From Spongiibacter tropicus DSM 19543 (lineage in GTDB: Bacteria > Pseudomonadota > Gammaproteobacteria > Pseudomonadales > Spongiibacteraceae), in assembly GCF_000420325.1 (NCBI RefSeq), contig NZ_ATUS01000001.1, forward strand, positions 1,120,463 through 1,184,462: a DNA stretch of 64,000 nucleotides, written 5' to 3'. The number at the start of each line of letters is the position of its first letter. Position 1 is the stretch's first letter. Below, piece after piece: positions 12,716-21,900 of this stretch. The position numbers were made by a program, and so were the translations under genes. The notes under the pieces are model-generated. The model searched no databases. It had not been told where the DNA came from and saw only the letters and a list, made by a program, of their open reading frames with translations.

Positions 12716-13535
12716 ATGACTGACTGCGCTGCTCTAGCTGCGCCAGATACCGCTGACGTCCGCGTTCGCCAATACGTTCCATGAGAGGCAAAACTCGGGG
12801 AATCAGCCAGGGGAAACTGCCAACCAGACGGCCGGACAGACTGTCCATCCACGAGGGATAGATCTCCACTTTCCCGGTAGCCAGTGCCCGTTCGAAGGCA
12901 TCGCCAATATCCGACACCGATTGCAGGGCGCTGGCAAAATTCAGCGCGCTGCCATCATTGCGGGCCTCGTATTGCAGCATCGGCGTGTCCACCCCGCTGG
13001 GATAGATGCCCGAGACGCTAATGCCGTGAGCACGAAGCTCATTGTGCAGACTGACCACAAAACCGCGTAAACCAAACTTGGTGGCGGCGTAGCAGGCACT
13101 GCCCTTGAGCGCGATAATGCCGCCCATCGACACCGTGGTAATAATGTGCCCCCGCTTGCGCGGCAGCATATGGCGGGTAAAGGCGCGCAGCAGATGGATG
13201 GCCGAGCGCAGATTCACCTCCAGCTCCAGATCCAGCTCGCCGGGGTCGGTATCCTGCACCAGTTTCGGGAAGATCACCCCTGCATTCATGACCGCTACGT
13301 CGTAGCCGTCGACATCGCCTTCAATCTTGGCGCACAGCTCAGCCAGTGCCTCGCGATCACACAGATCCGCCGCCACCGCCGTAGCACGGCTCAGTTGCTC
13401 CGCCAGGGTCTGTATCGCCAACAGGTCGCGGTCGACCAAGGTCAGCTCATAGCCCTGACGATTCAGACGGCGGGCAATTTCCGGCCCGATGCCGCCGCTG
13501 GAGCCCACCACAATCGCTCTCTTTATCTCGCTCAT
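12714..13535 (-). CDS. Short-chain dehydrogenase/reductase (SDR)
   Basis: A 273-residue Rossmann oxidoreductase. The nucleotide-binding motif is GSSGGIG near residue 12, MNAG lies in the middle, and the catalytic pair is in CYAATKFG (YxxxK), preceded by VSMGG. The C-terminus is extended (RLVGSFPWLIPRVLPLMERIG), as in membrane-associated SDRs that act on lipophilic substrates. Its ATG overlaps the stop of the upstream monooxygenase (ATGA), so the two are coupled. Together they could oxidise or reduce a ketone or alcohol pair. Confidence 0.85.
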   Translation of the reverse strand: MSEIKRAIVVGSSGGIGPEIARRLNRQGYELTLVDRDLLAIQTLAEQLSRATAVAADLCDREALAELCAKIEGDVDGYDVAVMNAGVIFPKLVQDTDPGELDLELEVNLRSAIHLLRAFTRHMLPRKRGHIITTVSMGGIIALKGSACYAATKFGLRGFVVSLHNELRAHGISVSGIYPSGVDTPMLQYEARNDGSALNFASALQSVSDIGDAFERALATGKVEIYPSWMDSLSGRLVGSFPWLIPRVLPLMERIGERGRQRYLAQLEQRSQS

Positions 13536-14830
13536 GATGCCACTCCCAGTTCGCGCTTCACCTGCCCCAAGACCTTCAGATAGCGGTCCACATCGACGTA
13601 ATTGGCGTGGCGCGGCGTGGCAATATAACGATGGCCTGCCTTGAGGTCGGGATCGTGGTGCTGCTTCTTCTCTGCCAGTTTGCGAGCCAGACTCGTCTCC
13701 TTCGTCGCCGTTGCATCAGCCACAATCAGCTCGGCCATTTCATCGAAGCTGGCGTAGGCCGCCGAGGCAAACTCCACAAAGCCCAGTACCGCCAGATTGT
13801 TGTAGCGCTTGGAGAAAATGCGTAGATACAAGTCGGGGCGCCCGCCTTTGTCTTCCCAGGCATCTTCCGGCAGAAAGGGACTGGCGTGCTGATAGCCCGT
13901 CGCGGCAATCACCAGATCAATCTGCTCGCGGCTGCCATCGGTGAACACCACCTCATCGCCCTCGAAGCGCTCGATTCCCGGCTTGGGAATACAGTCCCCG
14001 TGCTTGATGTAATGCAGAATCTGCGTGTTCATCAGCGGGTGAGACTCAAAGATTTTGTGATCCGGCGTAGGCAGGCCGTAATCTTCAGGCTTGCCGTTGA
14101 TCAACCGCAACAAACCGCCAAACAGCATCTGCTGCAAACGAAACGGCAGCTTCGGCCCCTTTGTCGCCAGCACATCGGAGGGAATTCCCATCAGGTGCTT
14201 GGGCAAAAAGTGATAACCACGACGAGTACTCAAAAAGGCTTGATCCGCCGCAAAGGCCGCATCGCAGGCAATATCCACCCCCGAGTTGCCACAGCCCACA
14301 ACCAACACCCGCTTGCCCGCAAACTCCTGGGGCGAACGGTAGCTGACCGAGTGGCGAATCTCACCGCTGAACTCGCCGGGCCATTCAACGATATTGGGCT
14401 CCCAGGTCACCCCGTTGGCACAGATCAGATAGCGGGTTTGCAGTACCTCGCCACCGCTGAGCTGCAGCTGCCAGAGGCCGTCATCATTCTGAAAGGTCTT
14501 GACCACCTCGGTGTTAAAACGAATGTGCTTACGCAAATCGTGGTGATCGGCATAACTGCGGATATAGCTCAGCAACTGCCGGTGACCGGGATAATCGGGG
14601 AAGTTCTCCGGCATGGGAAAACCCGGAAAGCCGGAGCAACTGCGCGAGGAGATAAAATGTGCTGATTCGTACATCGGCGAACCGGGCGCATCGATATCCC
14701 AAATCCCGCCCACATCGCCATTGCGCTCCAGACTCACAAAGTTAACGCCGCTTTCCGCCAAACGGCGTGTCAGTATCAAGCCGCCAGGCCCCGCTCCTAT
14801 TACTACAACATCGAATACAGAATCCGCCAT
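13532..14830 (-). CDS. Flavin-dependent monooxygenase of the FMO/Baeyer-Villiger type
   Basis: A 432-residue flavoprotein. GAGPGG near residue 12 binds FAD, GCGNSG mid-protein binds NADPH, and FSGEIRHSVSY fits the FxGxxxHxxxY fingerprint shared by FMOs and Baeyer-Villiger monooxygenases. The ATG at 14830 follows a GGGGG ribosome site; the earlier in-frame ATG at 14875 lies among the operator repeats and is less likely. It heads a two-gene operon with the SDR and is divergent from a TetR regulator. Substrate may be a ketone, amine or thioether. Confidence 0.87.
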   Translation of the reverse strand: MADSVFDVVVIGAGPGGLILTRRLAESGVNFVSLERNGDVGGIWDIDAPGSPMYESAHFISSRSCSGFPGFPMPENFPDYPGHRQLLSYIRSYADHHDLRKHIRFNTEVVKTFQNDDGLWQLQLSGGEVLQTRYLICANGVTWEPNIVEWPGEFSGEIRHSVSYRSPQEFAGKRVLVVGCGNSGVDIACDAAFAADQAFLSTRRGYHFLPKHLMGIPSDVLATKGPKLPFRLQQMLFGGLLRLINGKPEDYGLPTPDHKIFESHPLMNTQILHYIKHGDCIPKPGIERFEGDEVVFTDGSREQIDLVIAATGYQHASPFLPEDAWEDKGGRPDLYLRIFSKRYNNLAVLGFVEFASAAYASFDEMAELIVADATATKETSLARKLAEKKQHHDPDLKAGHRYIATPRHANYVDVDRYLKVLGQVKRELGVAS

Positions 14831-14849
14831 CACTGCCCCCAAAAGAAAA

Positions 14850-14918
14850 CGACCAAAGGTCACTTTTTCAAACAAACGCGACCATTGGTCACATATTTAA
14901 AACGTGATCGTTAGTCAC
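14850..14918. promoter_or_regulatory. Three copies of one palindrome between the monooxygenase and TetR genes
   Basis: Sites at 14850-14863 (read on the minus strand GTGACCTTTGGTCG), 14879-14892 (GTGACCAATGGTCG on the minus strand) and 14904-14918 (GTGATCGTTAGTCAC) fit the shared consensus GTGACCNNTGGTCRC. Centres are about 29 and 25 bases apart. They fill the gap between the divergent genes and are the obvious TetR operators, controlling both the monooxygenase-SDR operon and tetR itself. Confidence 0.75.
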
Positions 14919-14938
14919 TTTTAAGGTAAAGTCAAGCG

Positions 14939-15559
14939 ATGACAACGAATAACAGCAAACAATTACGCCGCCAGCCCGAACAGGACCGCGCTAAAAAGAA
15001 CCTGAATGCCATGCTGGAGGCCGCCGCCACACTCATTGGCGAATGCGGCGCCGATGGCTTTTCCATGGCCGAGCTGGCGCGCCGTGCGGGGGTTTCCAAG
15101 CCCGCCCTGTATCGCTATTTCCCCAACAAACAGGCGGTATTGCTCGAACTGGCAAGGGCCAGCTTTCAGGAAAATCGCGAACTGTTGGTCGCCAGCCTCA
15201 AACCCGACAACGACGATGAATGGCAGGCCATGCGCAAGGCCATGCAGCAGTATTGTCAGCTTCAGCGCTCGCAGCCCTATCGCAGCCACCTCCGTGCCGC
15301 GATTCAGGCTGACCCCGAACTGATGGCTCTGGATATGGCCGACACCCGCCAGAACAGCCGCTTCGCCGAAGACATTTTCACCGAGCGCTATCCCGGTGTG
15401 GATCGTCAGGCGCTGCGCACTCGCCTGATGCTGATCATGAGCTGCGCCGAAACCGTTGCCCATATGACTACCCAGGTGAGCAGCGGCGAAGCCGAACAAC
15501 TGATCGAGCAGTTTATTCAGATGTGTCAGGCCAGCCTGCCAGCATCCAGACAGACATAG
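14939..15559 (+). CDS. TetR/AcrR-family transcriptional regulator
   Basis: A 206-residue regulator. Residues about 20-70 form the helix-turn-helix: GADGFSMAELARRAGVSKPA followed by LYRYFPNKQAVL, the canonical TetR signature. The remainder is the helical ligand-binding and dimerisation domain. It starts 21 bases after the last of three shared palindromes and is divergent from the monooxygenase-SDR operon, so it is very likely the local, autoregulated repressor responding to a substrate of that operon. Confidence 0.88.
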   Translation: MTTNNSKQLRRQPEQDRAKKNLNAMLEAAATLIGECGADGFSMAELARRAGVSKPALYRYFPNKQAVLLELARASFQENRELLVASLKPDNDDEWQAMRKAMQQYCQLQRSQPYRSHLRAAIQADPELMALDMADTRQNSRFAEDIFTERYPGVDRQALRTRLMLIMSCAETVAHMTTQVSSGEAEQLIEQFIQMCQASLPASRQT

Positions 15560-15560
15560 T

Positions 15561-15579
15561 GCTGCTAATAGCTAGCAGC
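15561..15579 (+). terminator. Hairpin after the TetR gene
   Basis: Arms GCTGCTA and TAGCAGC with a 5-base loop start 2 bases after the tetR stop. It lacks a T-tract, so termination strength is uncertain. Confidence 0.4.
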
Positions 15580-15727
15580 GCATATGCCATCAAGGCGGCT
15601 GCGCGCCAGCTAAGGGCTAACGCGAAAAGACTGTCGCGATTTAATTAAACGCATCGTAATCTTCCAACGCTCCAACCAATGTCCCAAAACAGTTAGACTG
15701 CGCTCTTTTCTCATCGTCGGACATCTC

Positions 15728-16513
15728 ATGAGCAACGAAAACAAGAGCCTTAGCGGGCTGCAGCGTTTCAGCAATAAATCCATTATCGTCACCGGCGCCG
15801 GGTCGGGGATTGGCCAGGCAACGGCACTGCGTATTGCCTCCGAAGGCGGCGCAGTCATCGCGGTAGACCTCAATGAAGCCGGGTTGCAGGAAACTGTTTC
15901 AGCCGCTGCAGATATGTCTGGCAGTGTTCGCGCCTACTCGGCGTCAGTCGCAGAAGAAGAACAGGTCAAAGCCCTGATTGCCGACGTTAAAGACAAAGAA
16001 GGCAAGCTGGATGCGCTGATTAATATGGCGGGCATCTTGCGATCCATGCCCAGCACGGAAACCTCGTTGGCAGAATTTCAGCAAATTCTGAACGTCAACC
16101 TCATCGGCACCTTCCTGTGCTGTCGCGAAGCCATTCCCGCACTGCTGGAAACCAAAGGCTGTATCGTCAACGCGGCATCTACCTCAGCCCAATTCGGCCA
16201 CCCGTATATGGCTGCCTACGCGGCCAGTAAAGGTGGTGTGTATGCGCTCACGCGCACGCTGGCATGGGAATACCTCAAGCAAGGCGTTCGGGTAAATGCC
16301 GTTGCACCGGGCGGCATTTTGACCCCGATGGTACTGGCGCAGGGCGAGCGAATGGCAAGCCTCGATATGGATCTCTTTACCCACCTCAACCGCCCCGATG
16401 GTCAGTTCGGCGCGCCGGAACAAGTCGCGGGCGTTATCGCCATGCTGGCATCTGCCGATGGTGCGCATATGACGGGCGAAGTAGTGAAAGTCGACGGTGG
16501 CGTTCACAACTAA
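15728..16513 (+). CDS. SDR-family oxidoreductase
   Basis: A 261-residue classical SDR. GAGSGIG near residue 23 binds NAD(P), NMAG lies in the beta4 region, and YAASKGG carries the catalytic Tyr-Lys pair, preceded by AASTSAQFG with the Ser. The end VVKVDGGVHN is the usual FabG-like tail. It appears to be a single-gene unit; a hairpin follows. Likely a 3-oxoacyl or hydroxysteroid-type alcohol dehydrogenase, but substrate cannot be assigned. No strong ribosome site is visible upstream. Confidence 0.85.
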   Translation: MSNENKSLSGLQRFSNKSIIVTGAGSGIGQATALRIASEGGAVIAVDLNEAGLQETVSAAADMSGSVRAYSASVAEEEQVKALIADVKDKEGKLDALINMAGILRSMPSTETSLAEFQQILNVNLIGTFLCCREAIPALLETKGCIVNAASTSAQFGHPYMAAYAASKGGVYALTRTLAWEYLKQGVRVNAVAPGGILTPMVLAQGERMASLDMDLFTHLNRPDGQFGAPEQVAGVIAMLASADGAHMTGEVVKVDGGVHN

Positions 16514-16526
16514 ACCCTGAGCGATC

Positions 16527-16546
16527 AGCGGGGCTGACGCCCCGCT
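16527..16546. terminator. Hairpin between convergent SDR and PhoX-like genes
   Basis: Perfect 8-base arms AGCGGGGC and GCCCCGCT with a TGAC tetraloop lie 13 bases after the SDR stop and 14 before the end of the convergent gene. Likely serves both directions. Confidence 0.55.
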
Positions 16547-16559
16547 ATAGGGTGGCCAA

Positions 16560-18032
16560 TTACGCGGTCAAGGGCTTCGCCATCGGGCGATCAACACGCA
16601 CCGAGAACGGCATTTGAATCTCGTAGGTCACCCCGGCTACGCGGGTCGGAATGAGTGAACCCGGCTCCAGTTCTGGCGGGAAAATACCCAATGGGCGGCT
16701 GCGCTGCCCCGAGACATAAATGCGATCGCCACTCGGTGCAATCGCAATGCCTGTCACTTCCGTCAAGCTGGGACTGCCCGGAAGCTGTAACAGGGGAATG
16801 GTCGTGCGGTCGGGCAGCAACACCATACAGCGCATAAAGCCGCCGTCTTCCACGACCAGCATTTCACCATCGAGCGTCATGGCAATATTATCGACACCGC
16901 TTAATGGCTCCTCGTCCAAATCAAACGGCGAGCCAATCACGCCGTTCTCTGGGTTATAGATACTCTCGATAGTGCCCCCGGCAACATCAATCGCCCAGAT
17001 ATTGTCATCGCTCTTGGTAGAGAAGAAGACCATTCCCTCCAAGTACCAAACACCTTCATTGCCGCCGAAAATGGTGGCATCCACTTCATCTACCGTGTCT
17101 GGCTGAGCGCGGCCATCATCAACGGCATCGTTCCATTGGAAGGCGACCGGCCCCAGACGCGCAGCCTCAATGCCATCCGGCACGAACAGTACCTGCAATT
17201 TACCGGCATCCATGTTCGGGCGTTCCGTCGCCTCCGGCCAATCATTCAGCTCCCAGACAGTGCGATAGAAACGATCGGTGTCGGTATCAATATCCTCGGT
17301 GTGATAAATGGCACGGTGCTCGACATCCACCGCCACCATCTCGTGAGCCTTGCGGCCAAAACAGGGAAGTTCAACAGCTTCCCCACCATCGCGGAGCGGG
17401 CTGCACTCGAACATTTTTCCGTCCCAGATTTCTTCGCCGTTAATCCAGGTTCCCCACGGCGTGGCACCGCCAGAACAGTTGGTAGTGGTGCCGCGCTGAC
17501 AGGGATAGGCATCCACCAGATTCCCGAGCGCATCAAAGCGCAGTGCGCTCACACCACCGCCAAAGAAAGGCGGTAACAACGCCGCCGTATCGCGATCGAG
17601 GTTCCGGCGAAAAATGCCGGTGGGATCCTGATCTCGAAGGGTTGTCAGATCTCGCGCTTCGGAATTACTGACGTAAATCCAACCGCCGTCATCCGTGCGA
17701 AAGGTACCGCCCCCATCAGGGTCGGAATGCCAGATAAAAAAGGGATCAACCTCTGGCACCGGCGGCTCGCCAAAAACCGCCAATTGGCGCGACGTAAAGC
17801 CTTCGGGCAAGCGAATGCCGTCGTCATTGGGCTCAAGCAATGGCCCGATATTACGGAACTTACTGGAGAAACCGGCCGACCGACCGCCGCCGCTGCCACC
17901 GGAGCCTCCGCCGCAGGCTGTTAACCAGCTGGCGGTGGCGACGCTACCGGCAGAAAACAGCAGATTTCGCAGGAAAACCCGGCGCGACCAGCCCTTGCGT
18001 TCAACTTCTTTCAATAATGGATTCACATTCAC
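16560..18032 (-). CDS. Tat-exported lipoprotein of the PhoX/DUF839 beta-propeller type
   Basis: A 490-residue protein. The N-terminus has a twin-arginine motif SRRVFLR at 16-22, then a hydrophobic stretch ending in the lipobox LTAC (Cys40) and a Gly/Ser linker, so it should be a Tat-exported, lipid-anchored envelope protein. The body (GIRLPEGFTSRQLAVFGEPP, GTWINGEEIWDG, GGNEGVWYLEGMVFFSTKSD) matches the DUF839/PhoX family, calcium- and iron-dependent phosphatases and relatives. PhoX itself is larger (over 600 residues), so phosphatase activity is not certain. It appears monocistronic. Confidence 0.75.
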   Translation of the reverse strand: MNVNPLLKEVERKGWSRRVFLRNLLFSAGSVATASWLTACGGGSGGSGGGRSAGFSSKFRNIGPLLEPNDDGIRLPEGFTSRQLAVFGEPPVPEVDPFFIWHSDPDGGGTFRTDDGGWIYVSNSEARDLTTLRDQDPTGIFRRNLDRDTAALLPPFFGGGVSALRFDALGNLVDAYPCQRGTTTNCSGGATPWGTWINGEEIWDGKMFECSPLRDGGEAVELPCFGRKAHEMVAVDVEHRAIYHTEDIDTDTDRFYRTVWELNDWPEATERPNMDAGKLQVLFVPDGIEAARLGPVAFQWNDAVDDGRAQPDTVDEVDATIFGGNEGVWYLEGMVFFSTKSDDNIWAIDVAGGTIESIYNPENGVIGSPFDLDEEPLSGVDNIAMTLDGEMLVVEDGGFMRCMVLLPDRTTIPLLQLPGSPSLTEVTGIAIAPSGDRIYVSGQRSRPLGIFPPELEPGSLIPTRVAGVTYEIQMPFSVRVDRPMAKPLTA

Positions 18033-18153
18033 TCCTATTGCATCATCGCTCGGCGCCCAGTCCTGCCCCTCGGCGCTGAGATGCTTTCCTCAGTCCAGAA
18101 GACAAAGTAAAACACAGCATCATGACAAATGTGCAAAAGCAGCTACCCGCGAC

Positions 18154-18462
18154 TCACTCCGGAACGTACACCATTTTACCGTCGGGCAGGCGGTAGGTGA
18201 CGCCGGCTTTGGTGCCCTGGCCTTCTCCCATTTCTCCGCTGCTTTCGTAGCGAGTGAGTTCTTCGCCGTTTTTGATGGTGATCCGCATATCGTCTTCGCC
18301 GGGGTTTTCAACAATCACCACGTTGTCGCTGGCAAAGGGGTTGAGGGGATTGCGGACAATAATAATCAGCAGGATGACGGTAATGACCAGAAACAGGTCG
18401 ATGAGGTTAACCACCGACAGGATGGGATCGTCGTCTTCGTGTTCCAAAAAACGTCGGGGCAT
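18154..18462 (-). CDS. DUF2149 membrane protein, ExbD-like partner
   Basis: A 102-residue protein with one TM helix (LIDLFLVITVILLIIIV) preceded by an acidic segment EDDDPILSVVN and followed by a small periplasmic domain. This is the ExbD/MotB topology. It starts one base after the ExbB-like gene stop (TGAGATG), completing a four-gene operon with a TonB receptor and a CobN-like chelatase. DUF2149 proteins accompany CobN-like genes in the hmu haem loci (HmuV). It probably pairs with the ExbB-like protein to use proton-motive force. Confidence 0.8.
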   Translation of the reverse strand: MPRRFLEHEDDDPILSVVNLIDLFLVITVILLIIIVRNPLNPFASDNVVIVENPGEDDMRITIKNGEELTRYESSGEMGEGQGTKAGVTYRLPDGKMVYVPE

Positions 18463-18463
18463 C

Positions 18464-18952
18464 TCACTGTTCTCCACACTGTTGCGCGCGCTCGATGTCA
18501 CGCAGTTCTTCAAACAGCCAGCGCCGACGAATATTGAGCAACACGAAGCTCAGGCTGGCGGCGATCAGTGCCAGCGTTACCCCGGAAAACGCGACGACCA
18601 TATTGCTGCCCACCGCAGAGGTGTCGTTCTCTGACAGGGCCAACAAAGCGGGCCCCATCGGGATCAGCGTGGCCACCAGACCGAGCAGCGGCGTGACCCG
18701 TGAGGTGAGTTTCAACCATTCCAGACGGCGCAATATCCACAGTTCCAGATCATCACTGACCACACCTGCCTGCCGGGCATAGCCGCTCAATGCGCTGCGA
18801 TGTTCCGAAGAACGGCGCAGCCAGGCTTCGCAGATCAGGCTGCCGCTGGCGTAGAGGGTGTAGAGCAGAGCCACGACAATGCACAGTAATGCGGGCAACA
18901 GAAACATCGCCGAGATTTGATAAAACACGGATTCAAGTTGACTGCTCAGCAT
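18464..18952 (-). CDS. MotA/TolQ/ExbB-type proton channel protein
   Basis: A 162-residue inner-membrane protein. TM segments are near residues 12-35, about 83-105 and 115-138, and the conserved stretch LTSRVTPLLGLVATLIPMGP is the ExbB/TolQ/MotA signature region. The start overlaps the CobN-like stop by 7 bases (ATGCTGA). It probably forms a proton channel with the DUF2149 protein to energise the neighbouring chelatase or receptor, parallel to HmuU in Bacteroidota hmu loci. It is shorter than canonical ExbB. Confidence 0.85.
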   Translation of the reverse strand: MLSSQLESVFYQISAMFLLPALLCIVVALLYTLYASGSLICEAWLRRSSEHRSALSGYARQAGVVSDDLELWILRRLEWLKLTSRVTPLLGLVATLIPMGPALLALSENDTSAVGSNMVVAFSGVTLALIAASLSFVLLNIRRRWLFEELRDIERAQQCGEQ

Positions 18953-21900
18953 GATGCCTTCACCTGTTGTCTGAAAGATTGAGAGTGGTAATAGTTGCTG
19001 GCCGCACCGGCCAGAAAGCTCAGTGCCAGCAGCAGCCATGCCCCCCACAGCCACCAAGACGGCGGCTGCGGTGAATCCTCAGCTTGTACGGCCTCAAGCA
19101 CCTGACCCTTAACGACCTGGGGTTCAGCAGCACTTGCCTCTGCGGCCTCACTGGCCGCCTCTGGCCAGCTCATCCCGAACCCGGCGGCTTGTTCTTTAAG
19201 GAAAGCGACCGTTTTGTCGGCGCCGGGCTGCGCGCCCTCCTCGCTTGTCAGCGTTTGCCAGCGCTCGACGAGTTCCTTTCGGGTCTGCTCGCTGGCGTCC
19301 CAATAGCCCTTGCGAATCGCCTCGGCCATGCGTTCGATTACCTGCGCCTGAGCCGTGGGGTTATGTTCGGCAAACCACTCATTCAACCCCAGCTCACGGC
19401 GGTCCATCACATAGGTGTCGTGCATAGCCTGCCACTGGTCTTCACGCACCATATTCGGGTCCATCACCTGCCAGCCAAAGAGGTTGTTAACAACTTTCAG
19501 CATGGCCACTGTTCCGGCGTAGCCCTCGGCCTTCATGCCGTTTATCCACTGCGGGTTCTGATAGCGGGTACGCATTTCGCTGCTCAGAAACGTGCTGGCC
19601 GAGGCAATGCTGGCGCGGGCGCTGCGGGCATTAGATACATACAGGGCCGGTCGCTCGCCGCTGACATGATTCACCGTTGCCGACAGTCCGCCAAGGTACT
19701 CAAAGGGGTGGTCGGTAGACAGCAGGCCGTGCAAATTGGAAGAACGCGACAGCAGCACGGCGTCCACACCGTTTAATTGCGCTTCCATCACGCCAAGTTC
19801 TTTCACCGAACGGCCCCAGTGATGCTGGCTGTAAATGTGAGACTGGCTGTTCAAAAAGGTCTCGGCCAGCACGGCGCTGTCGTCCCACTCGGTAGAATCC
19901 ATCGCCACACGGGTAACACCGCTGCCGTAGTCGCCGGGCGGATTACTGAAAATACGTGCGCTGGCATATTGCCCGGCTTCCGCCATCGGCACGCCCTGCT
20001 CACGCAGCAACGAGGCCAGACGTCGGCTGTTTTCTGCAATGGGGTTATTGGCTTCATCGCGCCCGGCCAGTTTTTCCAGCACAACCGACAACTTATCCAT
20101 CACCGCATCGAACTGGTCTCGGTAAACACTGGTGACATGAATAACAGCGTCCACTCGCGGACGCCCCAGTTCTTCGACGGGAATAATTTCCAGATCCACC
20201 ACTTGCCCACCGGCATCCCACACCGGCTTCACACCCAGCGCCTGCATGATCTGTGCTTCGCTCAAGCCGAGGGTGCGAATGGTCTCCGACGACCACAGCG
20301 AGAAAGCCAGCTTGTCGGGCCACTGCCCCTGATGGTTGCTACGGTAATCGTCTATCAATTCCCGGTACGTTTCCTCCGCAGCCCGGTAGGCCTCCGGACT
20401 GGGAATTTTATGCGGGTCCAGTGCATAGAGATTGGTGCCGCTGCTGGTGCCCGGGTTGCGCACCGGGTCGCCGCCCGGCCCCGGCCGGACGAAGCCCCCG
20501 GCCAAGCTGGTTATTAGCGCCTCAATTTCACCGTTATTTCGCAGTGCGGTATCGTACTGCTGGGCGCGCTGCATAAGCGCCGACAGTTCCTTGCTACCGG
20601 CGTCCTCCGCAGATTTTTCTCCGCGTAGATACGGCAGCAAGTAGCGGTAAGCGGGCGATTCAAACAGTTGCTCAAAGCTGTCGGCAAACAGTTCGGTGGT
20701 ATCCAGCTCCAGCGCCCGATAGTACTCCTCTCCGAGTTGCTGCATCACGGTGGCCCAGCGGTAGTCGTCATCCGCCGATTCGCCGAAGCTGTGCAGACCA
20801 ATAGGGGTGGTCGCCTGAGCCAGCTGGTGAAGGTGGTCGTGAAGCAGAGCAATAAACGGCCCGGTGTCTCCGCGCATGGCGTCGGTCGTCCAGCCCAGGT
20901 CTTCGTGCAGTTTGTGTTCCTGCACCATCGCCAACAGCGATTCCCGCGTGGTATCGCGCACCGCCCCGTCTTCCAGCTGCAGGTACTGGTGCATCAAATC
21001 ATGGATATCCTGCAACTCATCGTAGAACCCCGAGGGGGCAAACGGCGGCGTCTGATGGCTGATGGTTACCGCCCGGCCACGGCGTTTGGCCTGCATGGCT
21101 TCGCCGATATTGTCCTGAATATAGGGGTAGAACACCGGCACGTTGCCCACCGCCAAATTGGGATAGTCATAGGCCCACAAGCCGCGATCTTTGCCCGGCG
21201 TCCACTCCTGCGTCCCGTGGGTGCCGAGGTGAATCAAGGCGTGGGCCGTAAACTGCTCGCGCAGGTAGAGGTAGACCGCCAGATAAAAGTGACCGGGCGG
21301 CTGGATTAGATCGTGTGTGCTCTCACCGGGCCGGTCAGCGCGTGGCGGCTGGGGCAGATACAGCAGATTGCCACGGCGGGCAGCGGGAATAACAAACTGC
21401 GGCTCGCCATCAATCGTGCGTACACCCCAGTGGCTGTCCGGTTCACCCCAGGTGTTTTGCAAGGCCTGCTGCCGTGAGGCGGGCAGGGTTGCCAGCCAGT
21501 TGCGATAGCTTTCCAGCGGCAACGTCACAGCCAGGCCATCGGCCAGCAACGCGTCCAACTGCTCCGGGTGATAGTAAGCACCGAGCAGGCGCTGGGCGGT
21601 GGCGATAATATCCGCTTCCTTTTCCGGCCTCAGCGAATAACCCTGCGCCGCAAGAGCTTCAATAATATTTTCAATGCTGCGCGGAATATTAAGGTTCGAT
21701 GCGGACAGATTCTTTTCGCCTGCCGGGGAATTCCAGAACATCATCGCCAGACGGCGCTCATTGGCGGCAGTGTTGCGCAACGCCGCCTGCGCCTTGAAAC
21801 GCCCCACCAACAGCGCCAGTTGCTCGGGAATAGCCACGGGCGAGCCGTTTTCTACGGCGGTCAGCACCAGCGGATCAGACATCCCCCAGCCTTCGGGAAT

